Below, piece by piece: positions 23,034 to 32,218 of a stretch of DNA of 64,000 nucleotides. Origin of the DNA: Rhodoblastus sp. (GTDB taxonomy: Bacteria; Pseudomonadota; Alphaproteobacteria; Rhizobiales; Beijerinckiaceae). A model generated the notes under the pieces. It did not search any database, was not told where the DNA came from, and worked only from the letters and a program-made list of their open reading frames with translations. Where the stretch lies: contig NZ_JAGRPM010000033.1 of the NCBI RefSeq assembly GCF_019449565.1, positions 17,551-81,550 on the forward strand, written 5' to 3'. Every line of letters starts with the position of its first letter. Position 1 is the stretch's first letter. The translations under genes were made by a program, and so were the position numbers.

Positions 23034-25307
23034 TTACGCGCCGCCGATTTTGGAGAAATCCGCGACCAGATGGATGGCGCGGCGCAGTTGGGCCAGCAGT
23101 TGCAGGCGGTTGCGGCGCAGGTCCGCGTTTTCGGAATTGACCGTGACCTTGTCGAAAAAGCCGTCCACGGGCGCGCGGAGTTTTGATAGCGCGTGCATGG
23201 CGCCTTCGAAATCTTCGGCCTTCAGCGCCTCGCCGGCCTCGCGCTCGGCGCGGTCGAGCGCGGCGGCCAGGACATGCTCCTCATGCTCGATGCGCAGATT
23301 GGCTTCGGGATGTTTTTCGAAGGCGCCGGCGCCGTCCTTCTTTTCCTCGGCCTTGAGAATATTGCCCGCGCGTTTGTAGCCCGCGAGCAGGCTGGCGCCG
23401 TCCTCGGTCTTGAGGAAATTTTCCAACGCATTGATGCGGGATACGATCATGACCAGGTCATCTTCTCCCAAAGCGAAAACCGCGTCGAGCAAATCGTGAC
23501 GCGCGCCGCGGTCGCGGAGATAAACTTTGAGGCGGTCTGCAAAAAATGTGAGCAAATCCGCCGCTCGATTGATAACCTCTTGACCTTGGTCCAATGTTCG
23601 CTCGCGGTGACCACGCAGCGTCTCCATCGAAAACCGTTGTGTGGCATCTGCTGACGCAAGGCTTGCGTCAGCAGATGAGTTGATGTCCTTAATGATGTTG
23701 CCTAGCTCATGTACCTTCGCTTGGGCGAAGTAGGGCAAAATCATTTTTCCGATTTCATGCCCTAACCGAATGCGGAGATTGTTTTCCAATATAATCCGGA
23801 TCATGCCCAGCGCAGCGCGGCGCAGTGCAAACGGGTCTTTCGAGCCGGTCGGCTTTTCGTCAATCGCCCAGAACCCAACCAGCGTGTCGAGCTTGTCAGC
23901 CAAAGCGACCGCAATGCTGACTGGCGCAGCGGGGATCAGATCGTTCGGGCCCTGCGGCTTGTAATGATCCTCGATGGCGACGGCGACGGCGCCGTCCTCG
24001 CCCTGCAGTTCAGCATAGGTGCGGCCCATCAGGCCCTGCACTTCGGGGAATTCGCCGACCACTTCCGTCACCAGATCGGCCTTGGCCAGTTCCGCCGCGC
24101 GCGCCGCCTGGTCGGGATCGGCGCCCACTTTCGGGGCCATTTCGCGCGCCAGAGCCATGATGCGGTTCACGCGCTCGCCCTGCGTCCCCAGCTTCTGGTG
24201 GAACACGATGTTCAGCGCGCGCAGTTTGGCGAGGCGCTGGTCGAGTGGCTTGCCCTTGTCGGCATAGTCCGGCAGCGGACCCTGATCGGTTTTCCAGAAA
24301 TAGAGCGCGTCCGAGAGGCGGGCGCGCACGACTCGGCCATTGCCGGCCGCGATGGCCTTGCCGCCGTCGCTGGCGATCACATTCGACACCAGCAGGAACT
24401 TGTTGGCCAGCTTGCCCGTCTCGGGATCGCGCAGAACAAAGCATTTCTGGTTGGCGCGGATGGTGGCGCGGATCACTTCGCCCGGAATGTCCAGAAAGCT
24501 CGCGTCGAATTCGCCCATCAGCACGACCGGCCATTCGACCAGTCCGGCAACCTCATGCAGCAGGCCTTCGTCCTCGACCAGCTCCAGCCCCTGCGCGAAG
24601 GCGAGGTCCTTGCAGTCATGGAGGATGATGTCGCGCCGCCGCGCCGGGTCGAGCACGACCTTGGCGGCGCCAAGCGCGGTCAGATAATCGTCAAAACGGC
24701 GCACCTTGATCGCCTGCGGCGCCATGAAGCGATGGCCGTAGGTGGTGTTGCCGGCCTTAATGCCGCCGATCTCGAACGGGACGATTTCCGGCTCTTCCGT
24801 CTCTGGCCCGAAGGTGGCGACAATGGCGTGCAGCGGACGCACCCAGCGCAGGCAATTCGGCTCGGCCGAATGCGCGCCCCAGCGCATGGCCTTGGGCCAG
24901 GGGAAGTTCCGGATGATCGCGGGCAGGATCTCGGCCAGCACGTCGAGCGTCGCCGCGCCCGCGCGCTCGATCACGGCGAGATAAAACTGGCCGCCCTTCT
25001 TGTCCGTTTCGATCCAGGCTTGATCCAAAGACGCGAGCCCGGCGCTCTTCAAGAAGCCCTGCACGGCGGCCTCGGGCGCGCCGACGCGCGGGCCCTTCTT
25101 CTCCTCGCGCTGGTCGGGCTGGCGCACGGGCAGGCCGACAATATTCAAGGTCAGCCGGCGCGGCGTGACATAGCTTTCCGCCGCCTCATAGGTCAGGCCG
25201 CGCTCGACCAGCGCGTCGGTGACGAGCTTCTTCAGGTCGGCGGCGGCCTGAGCCTGCATCCGGGCCGGTATTTCCTCGGAGAAGAGTTCGAGCAGAAGAT
25301 CGGACAT
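23034..25307 (-). CDS. glyS: Glycine--tRNA ligase beta subunit
   Basis: 757 residues, longer than the usual 690-710. It opens with [18 protein letters not shown], the standard GlyS N-terminus, and contains [35 protein letters not shown] and [22 protein letters not shown]. The beta subunit pairs with GlyQ to charge tRNA-Gly in the cytoplasm and carries the tRNA-binding and HD-like parts. The extra length sits at about residues 515-585 (from [10 protein letters not shown] to INRAAD). There the DNA has weaker GC at third positions and includes a perfect 33-base palindrome (23645-23677). The frame stays open, so the gene is probably functional. The stop is 40 bases beyond nothing but a spacer to the repeat. 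Confidence 0.95.
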   Translation of the reverse strand: MSDLLLELFSEEIPARMQAQAAADLKKLVTDALVERGLTYEAAESYVTPRRLTLNIVGLPVRQPDQREEKKGPRVGAPEAAVQGFLKSAGLASLDQAWIETDKKGGQFYLAVIERAGAATLDVLAEILPAIIRNFPWPKAMRWGAHSAEPNCLRWVRPLHAIVATFGPETEEPEIVPFEIGGIKAGNTTYGHRFMAPQAIKVRRFDDYLTALGAAKVVLDPARRRDIILHDCKDLAFAQGLELVEDEGLLHEVAGLVEWPVVLMGEFDASFLDIPGEVIRATIRANQKCFVLRDPETGKLANKFLLVSNVIASDGGKAIAAGNGRVVRARLSDALYFWKTDQGPLPDYADKGKPLDQRLAKLRALNIVFHQKLGTQGERVNRIMALAREMAPKVGADPDQAARAAELAKADLVTEVVGEFPEVQGLMGRTYAELQGEDGAVAVAIEDHYKPQGPNDLIPAAPVSIAVALADKLDTLVGFWAIDEKPTGSKDPFALRRAALGMIRIILENNLRIRLGHEIGKMILPYFAQAKVHELGNIIKDINSSADASLASADATQRFSMETLRGHRERTLDQGQEVINRAADLLTFFADRLKVYLRDRGARHDLLDAVFALGEDDLVMIVSRINALENFLKTEDGASLLAGYKRAGNILKAEEKKDGAGAFEKHPEANLRIEHEEHVLAAALDRAEREAGEALKAEDFEGAMHALSKLRAPVDGFFDKVTVNSENADLRRNRLQLLAQLRRAIHLVADFSKIGGA
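23645..23677. repeat. Perfect 33-base palindrome inside glyS
   Basis: CATCTGCTGACGCAAG at 23645-23660, one central G, then its exact complement CTTGCGTCAGCAGATG at 23662-23677. It is in frame in glyS (about residues 544-554) and lies in the extra segment absent from typical GlyS. Confidence 0.85.
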
Positions 25308-25347
25308 GGTAGACTTTGCAAAAGAGGGAAAGGCGGGCGGGAAAGTC

Positions 25348-26283
25348 TTAAACTCCCGCGCCTTCGGTTTTCATCCAGGCGGCGCCGCAGGCCTTGGCCA
25401 GTTCGCGGACGCGCAAAATATAGCTTTGCCGCTCGGTCACGGAGATCACGCCGCGCGCATCGAGCAGGTTGAAGGCGTGGCTCGCCTTGATGCACTGGTC
25501 ATAGGCCGGCAGAACCATCTTGTGATGTTCGTCGTCACCCTGTTCGCCAAAGGCCAGCAAAGCCTTACATTCTGCCTCGGCGCGCGAAAAATCGCCGAAC
25601 AGCTTTTCGACATTCGCGGCCTCGAAATTATGGCGCGAATATTCCTGCTCGGCCTGCAGGAAGACGTCGCCATAGGTGATGCGCTCGTCGCCGTCGAGGC
25701 CATTGAAATTCAGGTCATAGACGTTTTCGACGCCCTGTACATACATGGCGAGGCGTTCAAGCCCATAGGTCAGTTCGCCCGAGACCGGCGCGCATTCCAC
25801 GCCCGCGACCTGCTGGAAATAGGTGAATTGCGATACTTCCATGCCGTCGCACCAGCATTCCCAGCCCAGCCCCCAGGCGCCGAGCGTCGGGCTTTCCCAA
25901 TCGTCCTCGACGAAGCGGATGTCGTGCAGGGCGGCGTCGACGCCGATGGCCGCGAGCGACTCCAGGTAAAGCTCCTGAAGATTATCGGGGCTCGGCTTCA
26001 GGATGACCTGGTATTGGTAATAATGCTGGAGGCGGTTGGGGTTTTCGCCATAGCGCCCGTCCTTGGGGCGGCGCGAGGGCTGCACATAGGCGGCCTTCCA
26101 AGGCTTTTTTCCGAGCGAACGCAGGGTCGTGGCGGGATGGAACGTGCCGGCGCCGACTTCCATGTCATAGGGCTGGAGAATCACCGCGCCTTTCCGGGCC
26201 CAGAAATTCTGCAAGGTCAGGATCAGGCCCTGAAAGCTCTTCTTCGGGTCGAGGGATTGGATGGTCGCTTCGGAGTGGGTCAT
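25348..26283 (-). CDS. glyQ: Glycine--tRNA ligase alpha subunit
   Basis: 311 residues from the ATG at 26283 (a GTG lies one codon before). Strongly conserved GlyQ motifs: [24 protein letters not shown] near the N-terminus, then [68 protein letters not shown]. This is the catalytic class II subunit binding glycine and ATP. It precedes glyS in the same orientation with 40 bases between, the standard glyQS operon. Length is normal apart from a short C-terminal tail. Confidence 0.97.
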   Translation of the reverse strand: MTHSEATIQSLDPKKSFQGLILTLQNFWARKGAVILQPYDMEVGAGTFHPATTLRSLGKKPWKAAYVQPSRRPKDGRYGENPNRLQHYYQYQVILKPSPDNLQELYLESLAAIGVDAALHDIRFVEDDWESPTLGAWGLGWECWCDGMEVSQFTYFQQVAGVECAPVSGELTYGLERLAMYVQGVENVYDLNFNGLDGDERITYGDVFLQAEQEYSRHNFEAANVEKLFGDFSRAEAECKALLAFGEQGDDEHHKMVLPAYDQCIKASHAFNLLDARGVISVTERQSYILRVRELAKACGAAWMKTEGAGV

Positions 26284-26416
26284 CACGCGGCTGGGCTCGT
26301 CGGTCTGGGCTCGTCAGTCCTGTCTCACTTGGGCTGGCGGGCGCAACCTAAAGGGAGGGGCAATGCGGGTCAACACGAGCCGGCCCGGCGCCGGTTTCTA
26401 AAATTTTGCTCATTCC

Positions 26417-26441
26417 GGAACGTCGAGAGTGGGCCAACGTT
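26417..26441 (+). promoter_or_regulatory. EcfG-type (general stress) promoter match, distal
   Basis: GGAAC (26417-26421), 16 bases, CGTT (26438-26441). This fits the EcfG/sigma-EcfG consensus GGAAC-N16/17-CGTT known in Alphaproteobacteria. It faces the glycine-rich secreted protein gene 165 bases downstream. Confidence 0.55.
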
Positions 26442-26519
26442 GCGCTGTCAGTGGGCGAAAGCCCTGGGCGATTTCCGTTAACTGAGTCCGTGGGTTCAGC
26501 GAAGCGAAACCTTGTCCCG

Positions 26520-26544
26520 GGAACGAAAGCGTGGCCATTGCGTT
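26520..26544 (+). promoter_or_regulatory. EcfG-type (general stress) promoter match, proximal
   Basis: GGAAC (26520-26524), 16 bases, CGTT (26541-26544). Same spacing as the distal match, and 62 bases before the start codon of the glycine-rich protein. The rest of the 26287-26605 spacer shows nothing else I recognise. Confidence 0.6.
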
Positions 26545-26605
26545 CAGCATTGGTTCAGGGGCGAAGGATTAGGATTTCGCACATCTATTTCCAGGAGGTT
26601 TCGCC

Positions 26606-27073
26606 ATGGCGTTTTCCAATGGTTTCTTCAAGACGGCGGCGGTGGCGGCGATCTCCGCTGGCGCGCTTGTCCTTTCCGAACCCGCCTTCGCTTTCCATGG
26701 CGGCGGTGGCTTTCACGGCGGCGGGTTCCGTGGCGGCGGTTTCGGCGGCGGCGGCTTTCGCGGCGGCGGCTGGGCGGGTCGCCCGGGCGGCTGGCATGGC
26801 GGCGGTTGGGCAGGCCGTCCTGGCTGGAATGGCGGCTGGCGTGGCGGCGCCTGGAATGGCGGCTGGGGTTGGGGCGCTCCCGTAGTGGCGGCGCCTGTAT
26901 TCGGCTGGGGCTGGGGCGGCGGCTGGGGGCCGGGCTGGGGCGGCGGTTGGGATAACGGCTGGGACAACGGCTATTATGCCGCTCCGGTTTACAACCAGTG
27001 CTTCCTGCGCCGCGTGCAGGTTCAGACGCGATATGGCTGGCGTTGGCGCCGGGTCCGCTATTGCTATCAGTAA
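26606..27073 (+). CDS. Glycine/tryptophan-rich secreted protein
   Basis: 155 residues with AGGAGG eight bases before the ATG. A signal peptide (FFKTAAVAAISAGALVLS, cleavage after AFA) is followed by a long low-complexity region of GGGF, GGGW and GRPG repeats (about 33-125). The compact C-terminus has two Cys and many Arg/Tyr (QCFLRRVQVQTRYGWRW ... VRYCYQ). That C-terminal pattern is common in small Rhizobiales exported proteins of unknown role. Two tandem EcfG-type promoter matches suggest induction in the general stress response. A terminator follows. The His-rich protein at 5907-6206 has a similar plan, but without the glycine repeats. Confidence 0.75.
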   Translation: MAFSNGFFKTAAVAAISAGALVLSEPAFAFHGGGGFHGGGFRGGGFGGGGFRGGGWAGRPGGWHGGGWAGRPGWNGGWRGGAWNGGWGWGAPVVAAPVFGWGWGGGWGPGWGGGWDNGWDNGYYAAPVYNQCFLRRVQVQTRYGWRWRRVRYCYQ

Positions 27074-27107
27074 GGCTTTCGGTGAGGGTTTGCGTTCACG
27101 ACGTTTC

Positions 27108-27131
27108 AAACCGGCCTTCGGGCCGGTTTTT
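27108..27131. terminator. Terminator between convergent genes
   Basis: A 9-bp stem AAACCGGCC / GGCCGGTTT with a TTCG tetraloop. T-runs follow on the plus strand and A-runs precede it, so it may serve both the glycine-rich gene and the convergent methyltransferase gene. Confidence 0.85.
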
Positions 27132-27134
27132 GAT

Positions 27135-27896
27135 TCAGCCCTCGAACAAGCGCCGCCCCGTCCGGTGGATATCTTCCGCCAGAGCCGTGAAGCGCCCGTC
27201 CGGGCCGTGCAGGACCAGGCCCGGCAGCAAAGCGAGGGGCGCCTTCGATCCCTTCCGGCCCCGCAGGATCACGCGCACGGCGCTCTCCCCCTGTTTTGGA
27301 AAGATGGGCAGGACGCGCAATTCGCCGAGCCGCCCCGACAAAGCCGCGAGCAGAGCCTCCAGCGCGTCGGCGCGATGAATCGCGACCAGGGTTCCACCTG
27401 GGCGCAGGAGCGCCAGGCTGGCGCGCAGCCATTTTTCCACGCCGCCCTCGTCCAGCACATGCGCCATGGCGCGGTCGGAATCGGGCGACTGCCGCGCCTC
27501 GCCGGCGGTGAGAAAGGGCGGATTGGTGACGACCAGTTCCGCCGCCTCGACCAGCCCCTCGGCCTTGCGCGCCGAAACGTCAAACAGATTGGCCTCGATC
27601 ACGCGGGCGCGGGTCGCCAAGCCGTTGAGCGTGACATTTTCACGCGCCAAAGCGGCGGCGGGCGCGTTCTTCTCCATCAGCGCCACCTCCGCGCCCGGAT
27701 TGACCTGCGCCAGAGCGAGGCCGACCGCGCCGACGCCGGCGCCGACATCGACAATCAGCCCGCGCGGAACATCCGGCGCGGCGGCGGCGAGCAGCACGGC
27801 GTCCGTGCCGACGCGATGGCCGCGCGCCGGTTGATGCAAGGCCAGCCTGCCGCCGAACAGGCGGTCCGGCTCAGGGTTGAGACAATTCGCCGCCAA
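27135..27896 (-). CDS. TrmN6-like class I SAM-dependent methyltransferase
   Basis: 253 residues. The N-terminus PDRLFGGRLALHQPARGHRVGTDAVLLAAAAP is characteristic of the tRNA1(Val) m6A37 methyltransferase family. A SAM-binding loop VDVGAGVGAVGLALA and the catalytic NPPF (ELVVTNPPFLT), for methylation of an amino group on adenine, follow. It probably modifies tRNA in the cytoplasm. The start is a TTG at 27896, overlapping the end of the DUF2007 gene by 26 bases; no ATG is available upstream of the conserved start. The DUF2007-trmN pair is likely cotranscribed. Confidence 0.83.
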   Translation of the reverse strand: MAANCLNPEPDRLFGGRLALHQPARGHRVGTDAVLLAAAAPDVPRGLIVDVGAGVGAVGLALAQVNPGAEVALMEKNAPAAALARENVTLNGLATRARVIEANLFDVSARKAEGLVEAAELVVTNPPFLTAGEARQSPDSDRAMAHVLDEGGVEKWLRASLALLRPGGTLVAIHRADALEALLAALSGRLGELRVLPIFPKQGESAVRVILRGRKGSKAPLALLPGLVLHGPDGRFTALAEDIHRTGRRLFEG

Positions 27897-28095
27897 AGCC
27901 CGCCTCCCGCAGCAGCCGCCGCGCCCGGTCCGCCTGATCCTCGGGCACGACGAAGCGGCGCGGGAGGAAGCCCAGCGACCCTTCCATCACGCTCATGTTC
28001 TGGTCGGCGATGAAAAAATAGACGCCAGCGTCGCGCAAAAGGGCCTCGACGGCGGAGATCAGCACGATGTCATTCGTGCGCAGCAGTTCGATCAT
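27871..28095 (-). CDS. DUF2007 domain protein
   Basis: 74 residues from ATG 28095. The whole protein is one DUF2007 domain: MIELLRTNDIVLISAVEALLRDAGV, then FIADQNMSVMEGSLGFLPRRFVV and a helical C-terminus ending LLREAGFGGELSQP. These small cytoplasmic proteins have an ACT-like/PII-like fold and are annotated as putative signal transducers, with no proven role. The frame extends upstream to 28191, but the family starts at MIELL. It overlaps the methyltransferase gene. Confidence 0.82.
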   Translation of the reverse strand: MIELLRTNDIVLISAVEALLRDAGVYFFIADQNMSVMEGSLGFLPRRFVVPEDQADRARRLLREAGFGGELSQP

Positions 28096-28256
28096 GTTTT
28101 GGGCTCGGCGAGGACGAGAGAAACTGTAAGGCCGTGGCAAAGGGCTGGCAATGCGGGCCGCGGCGCGGGCTTTCGTAACTTGTGTGGCCAAAAAGCGACT
28201 TTTCCTTTTGCTTCCGCCGCTCTATGGTCGCGCCGCTATATAAAAAGGGGCGCGCT

Positions 28257-29270
28257 TTGGGTCTGGTCATACCTTTCGACGAGAAAACCAGCGAATCCGG
28301 GCTGGAGAATCTCGTCGCCCTGGTCGCCTCGGATATGAACCGGGTCAATCAAACCATTCTCTCGCGCACCGGCTCGGATGTCGCGATGATCCCCGAAGTC
28401 GCCAATCATCTCATTTCTTCGGGCGGCAAGCGCCTGCGGCCCATGCTGACGCTCGCGGGCGCGGGCCTGTGCGGCTATAAGGGCGAAGGCCACATCAGGC
28501 TCGCCGCCGCGGTCGAATTCATGCACACCGCGACCCTGCTCCATGACGACGTCGTGGACCAGAGCGACATGCGGCGAGGCAAGCTCGCGGCTCGCATGCT
28601 CTGGGGCAATGAGGCCAGCGTTCTGGTCGGCGACTTCCTGCTCGGCCAGGCCTTCCGCATGATGGTCGAAGTCGGCTCGCTCGCCTGTCTCGACGTGCTC
28701 TCGGTGGCCGCCACCGTGATCGCGGAAGGCGAAGTAATGCAGCTTTCCGCCGCCAAGGACACGGAAACGACGGAAGACGCCTATCTTGCCGTGATTCGCG
28801 CCAAGACCGCCGAGCTTTTCGCCGCTGCCGCCGAGGTTGGGCCGACCGTCGCCAACCGCCCCAAGGCGGAAATCGAGGCCTGCCGCGCCTATGGCATGAA
28901 TCTCGGCGTAGCCTTTCAGCTCGTTGACGACGCGCTGGATTATGGCGGCCAGTCCGCCAAGCTGGGCAAGAATGTCGGCGACGATTTCCGCGAGGGCAAG
29001 ATCACCTTGCCGGTAGTGCTGTCCTTCCGGCGCGGCTCGGAAAGCGAGCGCGCTTTCTGGAAGCGCGTGCTGGAGCAGGGCGAGATCGCCGAGGGCGACC
29101 TTGAAACCGCGCTGGCGACCATGAAGAAGCACCGCGCACTGGAAGACACGGTCGAGCGCGCCCGCCATTACGGCGCCATGGCGCGCGACGCCCTCGGGCT
29201 CTTTCCCGATTCGCCCTGGAAACGGGCGCTGCTCGATACAGTCGATTTCTGCATCGCCCGCGCGCATTGA
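28257..29270 (+). CDS. Polyprenyl diphosphate synthase (octaprenyl/decaprenyl type)
   Basis: 337 residues if translation starts at the TTG at 28257. AGGGG sits six to eight bases before it, and the protein then begins MGLVIPFDEK, as family members do. An ATG at 28224 is the alternative. First Asp-rich motif: LLHDDVVDQSDMRRG; second: LVDDALDYGG; plus GGKRLRPMLTLA. This trans-prenyltransferase extends FPP/GPP with IPP to make the ubiquinone side chain at the membrane. The chain length cannot be read reliably from sequence. TATAAA at about 28239 could be its own -10 box. It is divergent from the DUF2007 gene. Confidence 0.9.
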   Translation: MGLVIPFDEKTSESGLENLVALVASDMNRVNQTILSRTGSDVAMIPEVANHLISSGGKRLRPMLTLAGAGLCGYKGEGHIRLAAAVEFMHTATLLHDDVVDQSDMRRGKLAARMLWGNEASVLVGDFLLGQAFRMMVEVGSLACLDVLSVAATVIAEGEVMQLSAAKDTETTEDAYLAVIRAKTAELFAAAAEVGPTVANRPKAEIEACRAYGMNLGVAFQLVDDALDYGGQSAKLGKNVGDDFREGKITLPVVLSFRRGSESERAFWKRVLEQGEIAEGDLETALATMKKHRALEDTVERARHYGAMARDALGLFPDSPWKRALLDTVDFCIARAH

Positions 29271-29333
29271 CGCGGGCGGCGCGACGCTAATATTTCAGGT
29301 CGCAAGTACGCCGCAACATCCGGAGCAGGACCG

Positions 29334-30221
29334 ATGGCGCAGAGCGAAATCGACGCCATACGCGCCTTGTTGGGGGCTAAGCCCCGTCCGGTCGGCTGGG
29401 AGCAAAGGCGGCTGCGCCTCGACGAGGTCGGCTCGGTCTGGCCCGTCGCCGACGACGTCAGGCTCGAGAGCGTCGAAATCGGCGGAATTCCCGGCGAGTT
29501 TTCGAGCGTCCCCGCCGCCGATCCTTCCGGAATCCTGCTTTATTTTCATGGCGGCGGCTATTGCTCCGGTTCGATCCTGAGCCATCGCCGCATGGTCACC
29601 GAAGCCGGCCGCGCCTGTGGCTTGCGCACGCTGGCGATCGGCTATCGGCTGGCGCCGGAACATCCCTTTCCCGCTGCTTGCGAGGACGCGATCGCGGCGT
29701 GGAATTATCTGCGCAAGCAGGGTATCGCCGCCGGCAAGATCGTCGTTGGCGGCGACAGCGCGGGCGGCGGCCTCACGCTGGCGCTGCTGCAACATTTGCG
29801 CGACGCCGGCGAAGACGCGCCGGCCTGCGCCTGGCTCGCCTCGCCCTGGACGGATCTCACCATGTCCGGCGATACCATGGCCAGGAAGGACGCGGTCGAT
29901 CCGCTGATTCACAAGGCCTATCTCGAAGAACTCGCGCAGGCCTATGCTCCGGCAGGCGCGAACCGCAAGGACCCACGCATCTCGCCGCTATTCGCCGATT
30001 TGAGCGGGTTGCCGCCGCTCCTGATCCAGGTCGGCTCGGACGAGACCTTGCTGGCGGATTCGACCCGTCTGGCCGAAGCGGCGGGCGCGGCGGGAAATGC
30101 GGTCACGCTCGAAATCTGGCCGCAGATGATCCATGCGTGGCCGTTGTGGAACGCGCGGCTTGAGCCCGGCCGTAGGGCGCTGGCGCAGCTTGGGACCTTT
30201 GCGCGGCGCTGGCTGGCCTGA
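29334..30221 (+). CDS. Alpha/beta hydrolase, hormone-sensitive lipase family
   Basis: 295 residues. The HGGG oxyanion motif (LLYFHGGGYCSGS), the nucleophile elbow GGDSAGGG with Ser, an acid in VGSDETLLADS, and His in QMIHAWPLWN complete the HSL-family triad. It is soluble with no signal peptide, so probably a cytoplasmic esterase of short-chain or acylated substrates. The gene lies 63 bases after the prenyl synthase, same strand, possibly in one transcript, and converges with the ATM1-type gene one base after its stop. The natural substrate is not predictable. Confidence 0.87.
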   Translation: MAQSEIDAIRALLGAKPRPVGWEQRRLRLDEVGSVWPVADDVRLESVEIGGIPGEFSSVPAADPSGILLYFHGGGYCSGSILSHRRMVTEAGRACGLRTLAIGYRLAPEHPFPAACEDAIAAWNYLRKQGIAAGKIVVGGDSAGGGLTLALLQHLRDAGEDAPACAWLASPWTDLTMSGDTMARKDAVDPLIHKAYLEELAQAYAPAGANRKDPRISPLFADLSGLPPLLIQVGSDETLLADSTRLAEAAGAAGNAVTLEIWPQMIHAWPLWNARLEPGRRALAQLGTFARRWLA

Positions 30222-30222
30222 C

Positions 30223-32145
30223 CTAAATCTCAGACGCCCGCAGCAGGGCTTCGTCGCGGTCGCGGCGCAGCGAATCCTCTTCGGAATCCGCCATGGGCGC
30301 CATTTCGCGCGGCGAGGCGGAAAGTTCCTCTTCCTCGCGCGCCTGCCTCCGCCACAGGGCCGCATAGGCGCCATCCGCCGCCAGCAGGCTCTCATGCCCG
30401 CCGCGTTCGATCACACGGCCCTTGTCGAGCACCAGGATTTCGTCGGCGTTGACCACGGTCGAGAGGCGGTGGGCGATGACGATGGTGGTGCGCCCGCGCG
30501 AGGCTTCGTCCAGCGCGCCCTGAATTTCGCGTTCGGTGAACGTGTCGAGCGCGCTGGTCGCTTCGTCCAGCACCAGAATGGGCGGCGCTTTCAGCAGCGT
30601 CCGGGCGATGGCGACGCGCTGTTTCTCGCCGCCCGAGAGCTTCAGGCCGCGTTCGCCGACCTGCGCCTCATAGCCGCCGGGCGCGCTTTCAATGAAGGCG
30701 TCGATCTGCGCTTGCGTGGCGGCGGCCCGCATTTCGGCTTCCGTCGCGTCGGGCCGGCCATAAAGGATGTTGTAGCGGACGCTGTCATTGAACAGCACAT
30801 TGTCCTGAGGGACCATGCCGAGCTTCGACCGCAGGGACGCCAGCGAGACCTTGGCGATGTCCTGGCCGTCGATCAGGATGCGGCCCTGCTGCGGGTCGAA
30901 GAAGCGGAAGATCAGTCGCGAGATGGTAGACTTGCCGGCGCCCGAGGCGCCGACAATGGCGAGCGTACGGCCGGCTGGAACCTCGAAATCGACGCCGCGC
31001 AGGATCTCCCGCGCGGGGTCATAGGCAAAATGCACATTCTCGAACCGCAGGGCGCCGGCCTTGACGATCAGGGCGGGCGCGTCGGGCGCTTGCGAAATCT
31101 CGTTGGGCTGTTCGAGAATGTCGAACATCATGTCGATGTCGATAATCGCCTGCTTGACCTCGCGATAGAGCATGCCCATGAAATTGAGCGGCTGATAGAG
31201 CTGGATGAGCATGGCGTTGAGCATCACGAAATCGCCGACGCTGTTGCGGCCTTCGCTGATGCCGATCACACATAAAGACATGATCGCGACCATGCCGAGC
31301 GTGAAGATGAAGGCCTGGCCGAAATTCAGCACCGCCAGCGAGACATAGCTTCTGACGCTGTTGCGCTCGTAACGCTCCATCGAGCGGTCGTAGCGCGCGC
31401 TCTCGCGCTGTTCCGCGCCAAAATATTTGACGGTCTCGTAATTGAGCAGGGAGTCGATCGCCTTGGCGTTGGCGTCGGAGTCGCTCTCGTTCATCGAGCG
31501 GCGGATGCCGATGCGCCAATTCGTCGCCGCCGCCGTATAGGCGAGATAGGCGGCGATGGTCCCGGTCGTGATCGCGGCGTAGCGCCAGTCGAACTGGAAG
31601 AGCATGACGCCGAGGATGAGGGCGAATTCGAGCGCCGTCGGCACGCCATTGAGCGTGACCATCCGCGTCAGCGTCTCGATGGCGTTGCGGCCGCGCTCCA
31701 GCACGCGGGTCAGCGCGCCGGTCTTGCGTTCGAGATGAAACCGCATCGACAAGGCGTGCAAATGCACGAAGACATCCACGGCGAGACGGCGCACGGCGTT
31801 CATCGCCACGTCCGCGAACACCGCGTCGCGCGCCTGCGTCAACCCCGCCATGACAACGCGCAAGGCGCCGTAAAGCAACGTGAGGGCGAGCGGCGCGGCG
31901 AGCAGCGACAGGCCGGACGCCTCGCCCGCATGCAGGGCCACCAGCGCGTCGGTCGCCCATTTGAAGGCGAAGGGGACGGCGACTGTCGCCAGCTTGGCGA
32001 GCGTCAGCAGCGCCAGCGATGCGAAAATGCGCAGGCGCAAATCAACGCGTTCGCGCGGCCAGATATAGGGCCAGAGCCGGATCAGCACCGGCCCGAGGCG
32101 GGGACCCTTTGTTTCGTCGTTCCTGTCGGCGGATAAGTCGCGCAT
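30223..32145 (-). CDS. ATM1-type ABC exporter (fused permease and ATPase)
   Basis: 640 residues, a half-transporter. Six membrane helices fill the first 340 residues, starting after a hydrophilic N-terminus (PYIWPRERVDLRLRI). The ATPase holds Walker A GASGAGKST, signature LSGGEKQR, Walker B ILVLDEATSALD and the H-loop IAHRLST. It resembles the Atm1/HMT1 group closely (AVPFAFKWATDALVAL, LNYETVKYFGAE), which exports glutathione-linked compounds and supports metal or iron-sulfur homeostasis. It acts as a homodimer in the inner membrane. The C-terminus has an extra acidic tail. Opposite-strand ORFs are shadows. Confidence 0.9.
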   Translation of the reverse strand: MRDLSADRNDETKGPRLGPVLIRLWPYIWPRERVDLRLRIFASLALLTLAKLATVAVPFAFKWATDALVALHAGEASGLSLLAAPLALTLLYGALRVVMAGLTQARDAVFADVAMNAVRRLAVDVFVHLHALSMRFHLERKTGALTRVLERGRNAIETLTRMVTLNGVPTALEFALILGVMLFQFDWRYAAITTGTIAAYLAYTAAATNWRIGIRRSMNESDSDANAKAIDSLLNYETVKYFGAEQRESARYDRSMERYERNSVRSYVSLAVLNFGQAFIFTLGMVAIMSLCVIGISEGRNSVGDFVMLNAMLIQLYQPLNFMGMLYREVKQAIIDIDMMFDILEQPNEISQAPDAPALIVKAGALRFENVHFAYDPAREILRGVDFEVPAGRTLAIVGASGAGKSTISRLIFRFFDPQQGRILIDGQDIAKVSLASLRSKLGMVPQDNVLFNDSVRYNILYGRPDATEAEMRAAATQAQIDAFIESAPGGYEAQVGERGLKLSGGEKQRVAIARTLLKAPPILVLDEATSALDTFTEREIQGALDEASRGRTTIVIAHRLSTVVNADEILVLDKGRVIERGGHESLLAADGAYAALWRRQAREEEELSASPREMAPMADSEEDSLRRDRDEALLRASEI

Positions 32146-32218
32146 CCCTGCCTTTGGGCTGGAGGGGAAATTTCATCTTCCCATATAGGCCCGTGCGCGC
32201 CGTTGCGCCAACGCGCGA

